A stretch of DNA of 64,000 nt from Flavobacterium sp. CYK-55 (GCF_018413465.1 NZ_JAHCDK010000001.1:1-64000), one strand, 5' to 3'; numbered from the stretch's first letter, positions 46,979-56,393 are shown. Notes: a model not told the origin generated them from the letters alone. Program-made: numbers and translations.

Positions 46979-48022
46979 TTATTGTTCTGCAAATTTTGGA
47001 TTGGTGAGATACGTGTGGTCAGTAAGTGTTTTTAAGAAGGCTATGATATCCGCTTTTTCTTGGCTTGTCAGCGGAATCCCTAAAATTGTTTCGTTTATAA
47101 GCTGATAATCAAGTGTTCCCGTATTGACAACACCTGAACTGTAATGATTCAAAACCGCCTCTAAGGTTAAAAAGCGGCCGTCGTGCATATACGGACCGGA
47201 TTTTTCAACGTTGCGCAAACTCGGCACTTTGAATTTGTATTTGTCAGCTTCGTTTTGGGTTAAGCGATAATAACCCACATCATTTACCGCCGGATTAATA
47301 GTCAAACCATTGTTTCTAAAAGAATCATCGGTAAACAAATCAGTAGCGTGACAAGTAGCGCATTTGGCTTGAAAAAGTGCGTAACCGCTGAGTTCTTGAG
47401 CTGTCATATCGCCGCCAACTTCATGCCTGCGGTAATGGTCAAATTTTGAATTAGACGAGGTGACCATAACCATAAACTGCGCAAGCGCTTTGAGCATGTG
47501 CTCGGCATCAATGGGTTTTCCGGGAAAAGCTTGACCAAACAATTTGACGTAAGCGGGATCTGATTTGAGCATTTGCATAATGTTGGGCAAATAACCGTTC
47601 ATCTCGACCTCACTGAGTAATGGAATAACGGGTTGTGTATCGAGTAAATCACTCGCTCCGTCCCACATAAAACGACTTTGATACGCCAAGTTTTGAATGG
47701 GCGGCGCGTTGCGTTTTCCGGCGGCATTATTCACCCCGTGACTAATCGTGTGCCCGTGGTGCGTAAAGGCAAATGACTGAACGTGACAAAAGCCGCAAGA
47801 AACAACGCCATCTGAGGCCAAACGCCCTTCGTAAAAGAGTTTTCGCCCGAGTTCAAAACCTTTTTGTGTGGGCGGATTCGCACTTAGGTTATATACCATC
47901 GGCGGAAAATTCTCGGGCACTTGAACCTCAAGTGGAATGTCTTGATACGCATCGGAATCATTCGAACAACCCAATGTAAAAGCAAGCAAAAGAACGCTTC
48001 CGAGTAGAGATAATTTTCTCAT
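46979..48022 (-). CDS. Dihaem cytochrome c peroxidase/MauG family lipoprotein (MbnH-like)
   Basis: 347 residues; lipobox AFTLGCSND. Two c-type haem sites, CGFCH (about 76-80) and CATCH (about 221-225), define the bacterial dihaem peroxidase/MauG family; the motif KFKVPSLRNVEKSGPYMHDG is diagnostic. Next to an MbnP-family gene the best analogue is MbnH, a MauG-like enzyme that converts a tryptophan of MbnP into kynurenine. A plain cytochrome c peroxidase cannot be excluded from sequence alone; the distal-haem ligand was not determined. Confidence 0.85.
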   Translation of the reverse strand: MRKLSLLGSVLLLAFTLGCSNDSDAYQDIPLEVQVPENFPPMVYNLSANPPTQKGFELGRKLFYEGRLASDGVVSCGFCHVQSFAFTHHGHTISHGVNNAAGKRNAPPIQNLAYQSRFMWDGASDLLDTQPVIPLLSEVEMNGYLPNIMQMLKSDPAYVKLFGQAFPGKPIDAEHMLKALAQFMVMVTSSNSKFDHYRRHEVGGDMTAQELSGYALFQAKCATCHATDLFTDDSFRNNGLTINPAVNDVGYYRLTQNEADKYKFKVPSLRNVEKSGPYMHDGRFLTLEAVLNHYSSGVVNTGTLDYQLINETILGIPLTSQEKADIIAFLKTLTDHTYLTNPKFAEQ

Positions 48023-48034
48023 GTGACTGATTTT

Positions 48035-48178
48035 TAGCCCTGATGGCCATGAAAAGCCCGGAGTTTCAAAAGCGATATCGGTAAGCGGCGGTAACGGCGA
48101 CCAGCGGAAGCCGAAAAGCGCCCTGAGCCGACCGCTTTTGAAACGAGGACTTGCAATGAACAGCAGGAATGAGCTGCT
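48035..48178 (+). repeat. GC-rich intergenic element, copy E, between MbnP and MbnH genes
   Basis: Starts TTAGCCCTGATGGCC..AAAAGCCCGG. A perfect 12-bp inverted repeat GTTTCAAAAGCG (48063) / CGCTTTTGAAAC (48133) encloses a GC-rich core; a second hairpin AGCAG/CTGCT closes the element at 48162-48178. It fills nearly all of the 157-bp gap between two co-oriented genes. Confidence 0.65.
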
Positions 48179-48179
48179 A

Positions 48180-48986
48180 TTAATCGTTGTGCACGTGATC
48201 TACGCGAAACATTTCAGAAACATTGTGCATGATATCAGTCAAAATATCTCCGCCCATAATCATGGCGCCCATACCCATGCCGTTGTGGTCTTCAAGCTTG
48301 ATTGTATGGTGACCATCGATGATTTTGGCAACATTGGCGTAAATATGCACATCTGGCGTAACATCAGTTCTGACCTGCGCAGCATTTGGAAAATCTAAAG
48401 TAACTTCTTCATAGTTATATGCGGTATCAGAAGTTTTTCCGGTGTGCACCATAAATGAAGTATCTGAAGTTACGGTTGCTGATGTAAAAGTTCCTTCAAA
48501 AGCTACAAATTTGTAACCTGCTGCCCAAGACCAAACCATATCGGCCGCATCGGCATTGGTATATAAATCACCTTGTCCTGACAAACCAAGATCCCATTGG
48601 GCTTTATCAACCCCGATTCCGAAGTGAATTTTGGTGTAATCGCCCGCCGGAATATTGCTGAGTGATAAAACGTGTGAAGCTTCATTAGCTTCGTCTACAA
48701 TAAAATAACTGTCGGCTTTTGGGTAGGTATAAGTAGAACCATCGGCTTTTTCGAGCACAATGTTGCTGACAATATATTTTACGGTTGAGATTTTTAAATC
48801 TTCGCTTTGTGAAGTAGCGTTGGTTTGGGTATTAAGAATAAGGTCGGCATCTCCGAATACTTGGTCGAATTCAATATCAATATTACCTTTTCCGGCTGGT
48901 GTTGAGCTTTTGCTATCACTTGAACATGATGAAACAGTATACAATAAACCTAAGGTGGCCACAAGTGCCATAAATAATTTTTTCAT
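48180..48986 (-). CDS. MbnP-family copper-binding lipoprotein
   Basis: 268 residues; lipobox YTVSSCSSD. Beta-rich periplasmic domain with the family-typical segments VDKAQWDLGLSGQGDLY and ADMVWSWAAGYKFVAFEG (about 128-160), whose tryptophans are candidates for kynurenine formation. The C-terminus is rich in His and Met (DGHHTIKL, HNGMGMGAMIMGG, MFRVDHVHND), suggesting copper ligands. It is the presumed partner of the dihaem protein downstream. Function is inferred from the methanotroph MbnP/MbnH pair. Confidence 0.8.
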   Translation of the reverse strand: MKKLFMALVATLGLLYTVSSCSSDSKSSTPAGKGNIDIEFDQVFGDADLILNTQTNATSQSEDLKISTVKYIVSNIVLEKADGSTYTYPKADSYFIVDEANEASHVLSLSNIPAGDYTKIHFGIGVDKAQWDLGLSGQGDLYTNADAADMVWSWAAGYKFVAFEGTFTSATVTSDTSFMVHTGKTSDTAYNYEEVTLDFPNAAQVRTDVTPDVHIYANVAKIIDGHHTIKLEDHNGMGMGAMIMGGDILTDIMHNVSEMFRVDHVHND

Positions 48987-49096
48987 TTGATTTTAAAATT
49001 TTATGCGTGAATAGTCATCCTACACACCGGGTGCGGATGGAGATTTTGGATAGAATTATCCGGTTGAGCCAAATGATCGGTCAACATCAAAAAGAT

Positions 49097-49468
49097 TTAC
49101 GCAGAAAATGTGGGCGGATGAAAAATGCCCTGAACACTCAAATGAGCGTATAAATTGTTGTATTGAAAGTAGGAAGTACCTTGATTTTGGTTAAAATTCA
49201 AAAATGAATACTCTAAAGGCCGGTCAAAAAACCAATCAAAGGATTCAATGTTGGTGTGCTTTTTATCAGGTGTGGTTGGTTTTTCTGACTCAGCAGCTTT
49301 GGCCAGTTCTTTCATCAAATGACATTTCCCGTTACAATGCATTTTTGGCTTTTCTTTGTTGACGCAAAGCACATTAGCAATGTAATCGTAATTCACCACA
49401 TACTCAATAACCGGAAAAACAGGTCTGAGTAATACCGATAAAGCGATGATGAATACTAAATTTTTCAC
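49097..49468 (-). CDS. Small exported protein with MHCNGKCH metal-binding motif
   Basis: 123 residues from a GTG start; there is no other in-frame start before the motif. A hydrophobic N-terminus (LVFIIALSVLLRPVFPV) suggests export or a membrane anchor. PKMHCNGKCHLMKEL at about 43-56 is a compact Cys/His/Met cluster, known in Bacteroidetes hypothetical proteins near copper or heavy-metal genes. It is upstream of the MbnP-like gene on the same strand, and a perfect TACCTTTG box ends 4 bases before the GTG. Confidence 0.7.
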   Translation of the reverse strand: MKNLVFIIALSVLLRPVFPVIEYVVNYDYIANVLCVNKEKPKMHCNGKCHLMKELAKAAESEKPTTPDKKHTNIESFDWFFDRPLEYSFLNFNQNQGTSYFQYNNLYAHLSVQGIFHPPTFSA

Positions 49469-49472
49469 GCTG

Positions 49473-49480
49473 CAAAGGTA
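49473..49480 (-). promoter_or_regulatory. -7 box of the CNGKCH gene, probable leaderless start
   Basis: TACCTTTG, exact TAnnTTTG. Its closeness to the GTG implies transcription begins at or next to the start codon. No TTG at proper spacing. Confidence 0.5.
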
Positions 49481-49587
49481 TTAAATAAGGTTTGTTTTAA
49501 TTTTGTTAAAAACAGTTTATTTTTTTGATGAATTAAACTATCTTCGGTGTGCTTTGTCCAAAAGCCCAAACTTTAAAATTCAATATC

Positions 49588-50130
49588 ATGAAAAAATTAG
49601 CATTAGTTGTTTTGTTGTCAGTAGGTGTTACTACTTGGGCGCAAGACACAAAAAAAGACAAAAAAGAAGCTCCAAAAACGCAATCTGAAACTAAAACCGA
49701 AACCAGCAAACCTGACGGCCCAAAACCTATGATGAAACGCGAACCAATAGCCCCTGAACAGAGAGCTGAAATGCGTTTAAAAAGACTTTCAAACCAATTG
49801 AATTTAACAGATGCGCAAAAAAAAGATATTCAACCGATTTTACTTGAGCAAGAAAAATCGAGAGATAATATGATAAGCGAGCGAAAAGCCACAAAAGAAG
49901 CCGGCAAACAAATGACCATGGAAGAAAAATTGGCTAAGAAAGATGAGTTTATGAAAAGCCAAGAAGCTTACAAAGCCAAATTTGAAAAAATTCTTGATGC
50001 CAATCAGTTAAAAAAATGGGAAGAAATTGAGGCTAACCGAAAAGAAAGAGCCCAAGAAATGATGCAGAAAAGAATAGAGAAAAGAGAGGCAAAAAAAGAA
50101 GGTAAAGCTCAAGATGTAAAGCAAGAATAG
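49588..50130 (+). CDS. Periplasmic Spy/CpxP-like helical protein
   Basis: 180 residues from the ATG at 49588. Signal peptide to TTWAQ, then a Lys/Glu-rich charged linker and a helical domain with a LTDAQKKDIQPILLEQ segment resembling LTXXQ (Spy/CpxP) repeats, followed by a highly charged coiled-coil tail. Family assignment is tentative. Divergent from the CNGKCH gene; envelope-stress or metal chaperone roles are inference. Confidence 0.7.
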   Translation: MKKLALVVLLSVGVTTWAQDTKKDKKEAPKTQSETKTETSKPDGPKPMMKREPIAPEQRAEMRLKRLSNQLNLTDAQKKDIQPILLEQEKSRDNMISERKATKEAGKQMTMEEKLAKKDEFMKSQEAYKAKFEKILDANQLKKWEEIEANRKERAQEMMQKRIEKREAKKEGKAQDVKQE

Positions 50131-50149
50131 TATTTGTTGATATTAATTT

Positions 50150-50179
50150 TTGAGATAATTTAAAAAAAGCCTAGATTTG
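50150..50179 (+). promoter_or_regulatory. Promoter of the 108-residue periplasmic protein gene
   Basis: TTG, 19 bases, TAGATTTG, a perfect consensus match with a leader of about 20 nt. Confidence 0.75.
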
Positions 50180-50204
50180 GTTTTTAATTAATCAACTACT
50201 CATT

Positions 50205-50531
50205 ATGAAAAAAATCATTGCTATAATTGCTATTATGTTGGCTTTCACCGTTTCGGCACAAGCCCAGGCTAAAAAAATGTCAAGTACAGAAGCTGCTCAA
50301 AAAGACATTGCTTTATTGGCCACTAAAATTAAAATGAATGAAACTTTAAAAGCCGATTTAACCACATTAATGGTTACTAAACACAATACTATGGCTGATG
50401 CAAAACTTTCAGAAATGGATAAAGAAAGTGCCTCAAAACAATATTTACGCAAACTAATGTCTGCCCTTAATGATGAGCAGAAAAAAGTTTTAAACAACGA
50501 CCCTGAACTACTTAAAAAATTAGTTCACTAA
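50205..50531 (+). CDS. Small periplasmic helical protein
   Basis: 108 residues. Signal peptide ending SAQAQA, then an alpha-helical, Lys-rich mature region (KDIALLATKIKMNETLKADL, YLRKLMSALNDEQKKVL). Resembles a short LTXXQ-type protein like its upstream neighbour but has no firm family. Own promoter and terminator. Confidence 0.7.
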   Translation: MKKIIAIIAIMLAFTVSAQAQAKKMSSTEAAQKDIALLATKIKMNETLKADLTTLMVTKHNTMADAKLSEMDKESASKQYLRKLMSALNDEQKKVLNNDPELLKKLVH

Positions 50532-50545
50532 TTAAAAAATAGATT

Positions 50546-50575
50546 AAAAAAGCCCGCTATTGAAGCGGGCTTTTT
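50546..50575. terminator. Bidirectional terminator between the small periplasmic gene and hemL
   Basis: Stem GCCCGC/GCGGGC with a 7-nt loop, A-run on one side and T-run on the other; it serves both converging genes. Confidence 0.9.
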
Positions 50576-50584
50576 ATTTTGCAT

Positions 50585-51871
50585 CTATAGTGTTTCAGAC
50601 ACTTTTTGAATTGCATTCAAGGTAAAGTCTAAATCGTCGTAAGTTAACGCATCTGTAATGAACCAAGTTTCATAAGCGGAAGGTGCAATATAAACTCCTC
50701 CTTGCAACAATCCGTGGAAGAACTTTTTGAATCGCGGATTATCACCTCGAGCAGCCGTTTGAAAATCAACCACCGGTGCAGCATCAAAATGCACTGAAAT
50801 CATTGAGCCCACTCTATTGATGGTATAATCAATTTGACGCGCTTGCATGATTTTATGAATTCCGGCTTCTAAATAAGCGGTTTTCTGATCTAATCTTTTG
50901 AAAATATCAACATCTTCATTCAATGATTGCAGCATGGCCAATCCGGCAGCCATAGCCAGCGGATTTCCCGAAAGTGTTCCGGCTTGATACACAGGCCCAA
51001 TCGGCGCTAAATGATTCATGATTTCAGCTCTGGCCGCAAAAGCACCCACCGGCAAACCTCCGCCAATTACTTTTCCGAACGCTACAATATCCGCTTTGAT
51101 GTTGTAAAGCTCTTGCGCACCGCCTTTGGCTAATCTGAAACCGGTCATCACTTCATCAAAAATGAGCAGAATTCCATGTTGGTCGCACAAACTTCTTAAA
51201 CCTTCTAAAAAACCTTCTGCCGGCGGTACACAACCCATGTTTCCGGCTACAGGTTCAATAATGATGGCTGCTATTTGCTCTGGATTGGCTTGGATTAACT
51301 CGGTTACATGGTTCAAATCATTGTAACGAGCCAGTAAAGTATCTTTGGCTGTTCCGGCGGTTACTCCGGGGCTATTCGGTGTTCCGAATGTGCTGGCGCC
51401 ACTCCCGGCTTGAATTAAAAACGAATCTGAATGTCCGTGATAGCATCCTGAAAATTTGATGATTTTATCTCTGTTGGTAAATCCGCGCGCCAATCGAACG
51501 GCACTCATACAAGCTTCAGTTCCTGAGTTGACAAAGCGAATTTTATCAATATTAGGCACCATAGAAACCGCCAATTGAGCAATCTGCGTTTCAAGCGCAG
51601 TAGGCGTCCCGAATGAGGTTCCGAGTTGGGTACGCTTGACTACAGCATCAACAACTGCCGGATGCGCATGCCCTAAAATCATCGGCCCCCACGAATTGAT
51701 GTAATCTATGTAGCGATTGTCGTCTTCATCAAACAAATAAGCCCCTTGGGCGCGTTTCATAAAAATAGGCGTTCCACCCACGGCTTTAAAGGCGCGTACC
51801 GGAGAGTTCACTCCGCCGGGAATCACTTGTTCGGCTTCAACAAAAAGTTGACTGCTTCTTTGATATAACAT
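50585..51871 (-). CDS. hemL: Glutamate-1-semialdehyde 2,1-aminomutase
   Basis: 428 residues, class III aminotransferase fold. [20 protein letters not shown] is diagnostic of the aminomutase and the PLP lysine lies in [15 protein letters not shown]. Makes 5-aminolevulinate for haem. It starts one base after the glucosaminidase stop, last gene of a four-gene run. Interestingly the dihaem protein of the copper cluster needs haem, but there is no direct link in the sequence. Confidence 0.96.
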   Translation of the reverse strand: MLYQRSSQLFVEAEQVIPGGVNSPVRAFKAVGGTPIFMKRAQGAYLFDEDDNRYIDYINSWGPMILGHAHPAVVDAVVKRTQLGTSFGTPTALETQIAQLAVSMVPNIDKIRFVNSGTEACMSAVRLARGFTNRDKIIKFSGCYHGHSDSFLIQAGSGASTFGTPNSPGVTAGTAKDTLLARYNDLNHVTELIQANPEQIAAIIIEPVAGNMGCVPPAEGFLEGLRSLCDQHGILLIFDEVMTGFRLAKGGAQELYNIKADIVAFGKVIGGGLPVGAFAARAEIMNHLAPIGPVYQAGTLSGNPLAMAAGLAMLQSLNEDVDIFKRLDQKTAYLEAGIHKIMQARQIDYTINRVGSMISVHFDAAPVVDFQTAARGDNPRFKKFFHGLLQGGVYIAPSAYETWFITDALTYDDLDFTLNAIQKVSETL

Positions 51872-51872
51872 A

Positions 51873-52955
51873 TTATTTTATAATTATGCTCTGTCCGATA
51901 GAAAGCGCATTGTCTTGTAAATTGTTTTTGCGCTTGAGGTCATCGACAGAAATATTGAATTTTTTGGAAATAGAATACAATGTATCGCCTTGACTCACTT
52001 GATATGAATCTGATTTAGGCGAAATTTGTGTACTGGTATTGATGGGCGTAAATTCTTTGCCTAAAACTTCTGCATCGTATTGATTGAGTTCATAGCGTTC
52101 AATGATGGCGATGAGTTTTTCAGGATATTTCGGGTCTGTGGCATAACCCGCTCGTTTAAGCCCGCGCGCCCATTCTTTGTAATCGTCTTTTTCAAGCTCA
52201 AATAAAGGCGCATACCAACGGCGATTAATCAAAAACAAGGCGTGATCACGGTAAGAATCCATCGATTGATCATATTTTCTGAAGCATTCTTGCTCTTCAT
52301 CATCATCGTAGCGAATACTCGGCCCATTCCAATCTTTGTGGCATTTAATCCCGAAATGATTGTTGGCCAACAAACACAAAGGACCGGTTCCTGAACCCGA
52401 CTCTAAAATTCCTTGACCCAAAATAATACTCGCCGGAATACCATAATCGCGCATATTGCTTTGTGCGATGCCTTTGTATTGATTGATGTAATCTAAAATC
52501 ATGGCGGTGGTCACTTTGACGCGCGTGGTGGCTTCTAGAATTTCGGTTTTAGAGTAAACCGTTTCGTTGCTGTTTGATTTGTTTTCTTCTTTGGCCGATT
52601 CGTATTTCTGTTCGATTTGTTTGATTTCGACAGAGGTAGTGGTATCTTCTTTAGGTTTGTTTGCATCGGCTGAAACAACAACCGGTTTTTGCACCACAGT
52701 TGATGACGAAGATTTCACCGGCGTTTTTGAATTGTTTGACGCGGTTGGTTTGGGTGTTGATTTAGAAGGTGTTTTGGCCGTTGATTTTTGAGTAACTTTT
52801 TTGTCTGAACCTGAAGTCGGCTTCTTTTTGGCAGTATGAGTGGTTGATGTGGTTGGCTTTTTATAAGCGGGTTTTGTTGTGCGAACCACGGTTTGTTGCG
52901 TATGACAAGCTGCCAAAAGCAAAACCATAAAAACCAACATCAATTTCTTAATCAT
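51873..52955 (-). CDS. Glucosaminidase lipoprotein with LysM domain
   Basis: 360 residues. Lipobox VLLLAACHT, then an 85-residue Thr/Ser/Lys/Pro linker, a GH73 N-acetylglucosaminidase domain (about 150-290; catalytic Glu likely in [11 protein letters not shown]) and one C-terminal LysM ([18 protein letters not shown]). It cleaves peptidoglycan; LysM anchors it to the wall. Overlaps the upstream deaminase gene by 8 bp, implying translational coupling. Confidence 0.92.
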   Translation of the reverse strand: MIKKLMLVFMVLLLAACHTQQTVVRTTKPAYKKPTTSTTHTAKKKPTSGSDKKVTQKSTAKTPSKSTPKPTASNNSKTPVKSSSSTVVQKPVVVSADANKPKEDTTTSVEIKQIEQKYESAKEENKSNSNETVYSKTEILEATTRVKVTTAMILDYINQYKGIAQSNMRDYGIPASIILGQGILESGSGTGPLCLLANNHFGIKCHKDWNGPSIRYDDDEEQECFRKYDQSMDSYRDHALFLINRRWYAPLFELEKDDYKEWARGLKRAGYATDPKYPEKLIAIIERYELNQYDAEVLGKEFTPINTSTQISPKSDSYQVSQGDTLYSISKKFNISVDDLKRKNNLQDNALSIGQSIIIK

Positions 52956-53871
52956 TTGTAACTATTAAAGGTAACTTTTTTTGTTTCAAAACTTGATTCA
53001 TACCTTGTATTCCTTGCAATCCGCCGGTGTGAATCATCAGAATTTTGGCATCATTCTCAAAATATCCTTTAGAGATTAAATCTGTAACGCCAAAAACCAT
53101 CTTTGCTGTATAAATCGGATCGAGCTGAACTTGCGTTTTCTGATAAAAATCGTTCATGAATTTAATTAATTCTGCCGTTACTTTGGCATAGCCTCCAAAT
53201 TCATATCCGCTGATCAATTCCCAGTTTCCAGTCGGGGCAAATTTACAAATTTCAGCGGTTAAAAAATCGCCTTTGAGCGCCGGAAATCCTAAAATTTTCT
53301 GATGTGAAAAAGCCGAGTGAATCAAACCTGAAATGGTTCCACCAGTTCCCACTGCACAGCAAATATAATCATATGATGCATCTTGATTTATAAGTATTTC
53401 TTGCGCGCCTTGAACCGCCAAAGTATTTGTTCCTCCTTCAGGAATCAAGTAAAATGCACCCCATTTTTGCTGAAGATATGATACAAAAGCTGAAGATTCT
53501 TTGTGTTTGTAATCATCTCGTGAGACAAAGTCAAATTGCATTCCGCATGATTGCGCAAAAGCCAGCGTTGGATTTTGGTCGATGCTTGAAGCCAATTCAT
53601 CTCCACGGATAACACCGATGGTTTTAAAACCGTATTCTTTTCCGGCAGCAGCTACCGCAGCAATATGATTTGAATAAGCACCGCCAAAAGTCAGTAAGGC
53701 ATGATGTTCTAAAAATTTGGCCTGTTCAAGATTATACTTCAGTTTTCTGAATTTATTCCCTGAAATATGCTTATGTAATAAATCCTCACGCTTGATAGCC
53801 AAAGTTATATTGGGGGAGGCATCAAGCGTAAGGATTTGATTGTATGAAACTGATATCTGATTATCTGACAC
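52948..53871 (-). CDS. ACC deaminase / D-cysteine desulfhydrase family PLP enzyme
   Basis: 307 residues, fold type II. PLP lysine in HISGNKFRKLKYN, TFGGAYSNHIAA and CAVGTGGTISG motifs. The family includes 1-aminocyclopropane-1-carboxylate deaminase and D-cysteine desulfhydrase, which cannot be separated by eye. Overlaps neighbours on both sides (11 bp with the T9SS gene, 8 bp with the glucosaminidase). Confidence 0.88.
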   Translation of the reverse strand: MSDNQISVSYNQILTLDASPNITLAIKREDLLHKHISGNKFRKLKYNLEQAKFLEHHALLTFGGAYSNHIAAVAAAGKEYGFKTIGVIRGDELASSIDQNPTLAFAQSCGMQFDFVSRDDYKHKESSAFVSYLQQKWGAFYLIPEGGTNTLAVQGAQEILINQDASYDYICCAVGTGGTISGLIHSAFSHQKILGFPALKGDFLTAEICKFAPTGNWELISGYEFGGYAKVTAELIKFMNDFYQKTQVQLDPIYTAKMVFGVTDLISKGYFENDAKILMIHTGGLQGIQGMNQVLKQKKLPLIVTND

Positions 53872-55735
53872 CGTTGTAAACCGGTATTTTCTTTCCGAAA
53901 TCTTGATGTGAATTGGTAGTTATTTTAACAACATAAATTGCATCGCTCAACATTGAAGTTGGAAATTTATAACTCGTTTGGTTACCTAAATCTTTTGCTG
54001 TAAAGATCTGTTTTCCGGTTAAATCAAACAAACCTACCGAGCGAATCTCAGCTCTTGAAGGATTTGTAATTGTAAAGTTTTGTGCCACATTATTTTGAAC
54101 CACATCAAAATCTTGAGCGCTCCATTGGGCATTGTCCAGCGCTTGATTGACAAACGTAACTTCATAACGATCGTTGTTGGTTCCTGCCGGCAAAGTAAAT
54201 TCGTATTCTCCGTTGAGAATATCGTAGTAAACATCCGTCACTTTATCATGCAAATACACGTTTGAGGCCTCAGCAAAGTTAATCATCTCGGCCACTTTTA
54301 CTCTAAAACTAGCTTGAGCGGGATTTTTAAAACCCATCGGTATGCGTTTCTGTATATTAAAATCAATGGCGTCAATCGTGTAAGGTTGATTGTCAACCAA
54401 GAAAAAAGCATCCATATCGGCAGTATCTGGCGAATGCGCATCCATAGCAAAATCAGCTCCGTCGGTTGCCGCCGGATGAAAAGCCAAAACATTCTGACGT
54501 ATTGCTTGATTATTCAACAAAACATTCAAACGAATTTGTGGAATCGGTGCTGTACTTACAGTTGTGTAATCAAAGCCTGAAACCGATGGAATTTCTGGTA
54601 AAGTTGTTGAATTAGTCAAAGTACTTCTTTGTTGATTATGAGCTGAATCTGCCGACCTTTCAAACTGAGAATAATTGGCAACACCTTCTTTTTGATAAAC
54701 TCGATATTGGTTTTCCATCCAAACACTTCCGGTTGAAGCACCTTCTAACATAAAACCTTGTCCTATCGGGCAAAAACGTCTTTCATAATTACTTCCAACT
54801 CCAACAGCACCCAAAGTTGTCCCAGAACCATCATAGGCATAAAAAATAGCTGGTGTATAAACGCCCATAGTTCCGTAACCCGCAACCGTAGCACCACCCA
54901 TCGGAGAATAAACTCCGTAACCACCTTTATAGGCAGCTAATAAATGTGAGTTGACTGTTTTGTCTTGTTCCCAAAAATAAGCTACTCCTGTAGATGCAGT
55001 TGCGCCCAATAAAAAAGCTTTCAAATCAATAGCCGACGGATATGGATTTCCGGTTAAAGTTCTTTTGCCCGCAGCCAATTGTATTTCAATATCACCATCA
55101 TTCGGACGTCCTCTGAAGTCATAGCGTTGTGCGCTTCCCGGGTTATTATCAATGCTTAAATCAGAAAACGTATTATCGGTTCCTGAAGTTCCTTTCATCG
55201 TAAAACCCTCACCTGCCTGAATACTGCTGGCAGAACCCACGGCTATCCATTGAGAATATTGTGAAGATGACAAAAATTTATATATCCAAGCAGATGAAAT
55301 ACTCAACGGATTCGCCAAACCGTTATATTGTGATGAACTCAAAATAACTGCCGGTGTACTGGCCGTAACTGTCGTTGGTTGATTCAACATCGCAATTCCG
55401 AAAGCCTCATTCCCAGAAACTCCTGCTGAGCCTCCAACGGGTGAACACCAATAATTATAGGCAAAATTATTCGTGGTTCCTTCTTGAAAAACCGAGAGTT
55501 TACCCAAACCTCTGTTATTTGATGTAGAAGTAGTTCCTTGCAAGAGTTGACCTTGGTTGCGCAAATAAAAATTACTTGAAGCTGCATTGAGCTCAAGGTT
55601 GCCTTTTACAAACAATAAACTGCCTTTATTGAAAACATAACTATTAGAGCCAACATACAGCTGAGCAGAGCCAGTTTGAACAAAAAACAAAACAAAAAAG
55701 GGCAAAAATAACCACACAAAGTTTCTCATTTTCAT
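53861..55735 (-). CDS. T9SS-secreted surface protein
   Basis: 624 residues. Signal peptide to GSAQLYVG. Repetitive, Ser/Gly/Asn-rich beta regions with YNYWCSPVGG and RTLTGNPYPSAID, segments recurring in flavobacterial surface proteins. The last 70 residues (EIRSVGLFDLTGKQIF, LSDAIYVVKITTN, GKKIPVYN) form a T9SS sorting domain, closest to type C. No enzymatic domain seen. First gene of a tightly overlapping four-gene run that includes a cell-wall hydrolase; a 9-bp direct repeat lies upstream. Confidence 0.85.
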   Translation of the reverse strand: MKMRNFVWLFLPFFVLFFVQTGSAQLYVGSNSYVFNKGSLLFVKGNLELNAASSNFYLRNQGQLLQGTTSTSNNRGLGKLSVFQEGTTNNFAYNYWCSPVGGSAGVSGNEAFGIAMLNQPTTVTASTPAVILSSSQYNGLANPLSISSAWIYKFLSSSQYSQWIAVGSASSIQAGEGFTMKGTSGTDNTFSDLSIDNNPGSAQRYDFRGRPNDGDIEIQLAAGKRTLTGNPYPSAIDLKAFLLGATASTGVAYFWEQDKTVNSHLLAAYKGGYGVYSPMGGATVAGYGTMGVYTPAIFYAYDGSGTTLGAVGVGSNYERRFCPIGQGFMLEGASTGSVWMENQYRVYQKEGVANYSQFERSADSAHNQQRSTLTNSTTLPEIPSVSGFDYTTVSTAPIPQIRLNVLLNNQAIRQNVLAFHPAATDGADFAMDAHSPDTADMDAFFLVDNQPYTIDAIDFNIQKRIPMGFKNPAQASFRVKVAEMINFAEASNVYLHDKVTDVYYDILNGEYEFTLPAGTNNDRYEVTFVNQALDNAQWSAQDFDVVQNNVAQNFTITNPSRAEIRSVGLFDLTGKQIFTAKDLGNQTSYKFPTSMLSDAIYVVKITTNSHQDFGKKIPVYNGVR

Positions 55736-55813
55736 AAATTTAAGTGAGTAAAAATAAAAAAGTAATTTTTAAAAAAACACATTCATTTCTAGAAAATTAC
55801 ATCTTTGATACGC

Positions 55814-55842
55814 TCGTCGAGTTAAACGGTTGTTCATCGAGT
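55814..55842 (-). promoter_or_regulatory. Direct repeat, candidate operator of the T9SS gene
   Basis: Minus strand: ACTCGATGA, 11 bases, ACTCGACGA. Two 9-bp sites in the same orientation, 20-bp period, 79-107 bp before the start codon. The arrangement recalls LytTR-type response-regulator sites, but no regulator gene is adjacent. Confidence 0.5.
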
Positions 55843-55884
55843 AATCAGAAAAAATGAGTAGTTCTTTAAGGCCTGAATTCACAC

Positions 55885-56186
55885 TTATTTTAAGAAAAAC
55901 CAAAATTTCCTTGATTTCAAATAGTCAAAATTTTTTTCCTCGGCGTAAGCTTCTCGCTCAAAAACAATGTTCTTATATGCCTTTTTATGGTTTTTATATC
56001 GAAGCAAGTTCAACAAGTAATCCAAACTATACCAAATCAAAAAACCAACAAGCAGCAATTCTTTTTGTTGTGCCAAGTGAATCTGTTCATGATTGAGCAA
56101 AACCGCATCATCTTTGGCGCCATTTTCACGCAGAAAAACAAACGGAAACACCGTCAAGGCTCGATAACCTTTCGGAACCAAAAATT

Positions 56187-56205
<19 letters not shown>
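55885..56205 (-). CDS. Small membrane protein with HEXXH motif
   Basis: 106 residues from the ATG at 56205; the longer start at 56232 would overlap the divergent DUF5522 gene. LLNHEQIHLAQQKELL contains HEXXH followed by a transmembrane segment (LLVGFLIWYSLDYLLNLL) and a downstream FEREAYAEE that could give a third zinc ligand. This resembles a minimal M56-like metalloprotease or a structural remnant; activity is unproven. Confidence 0.65.
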
Positions 56206-56390
<185 letters not shown>

Positions 56391-56393
56391 CAA

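Noticed and set aside
48138..48398. Plus-strand frame across element E and the MbnP gene end
   Set aside because: Overlaps a well supported gene and an intergenic repeat; no family features.
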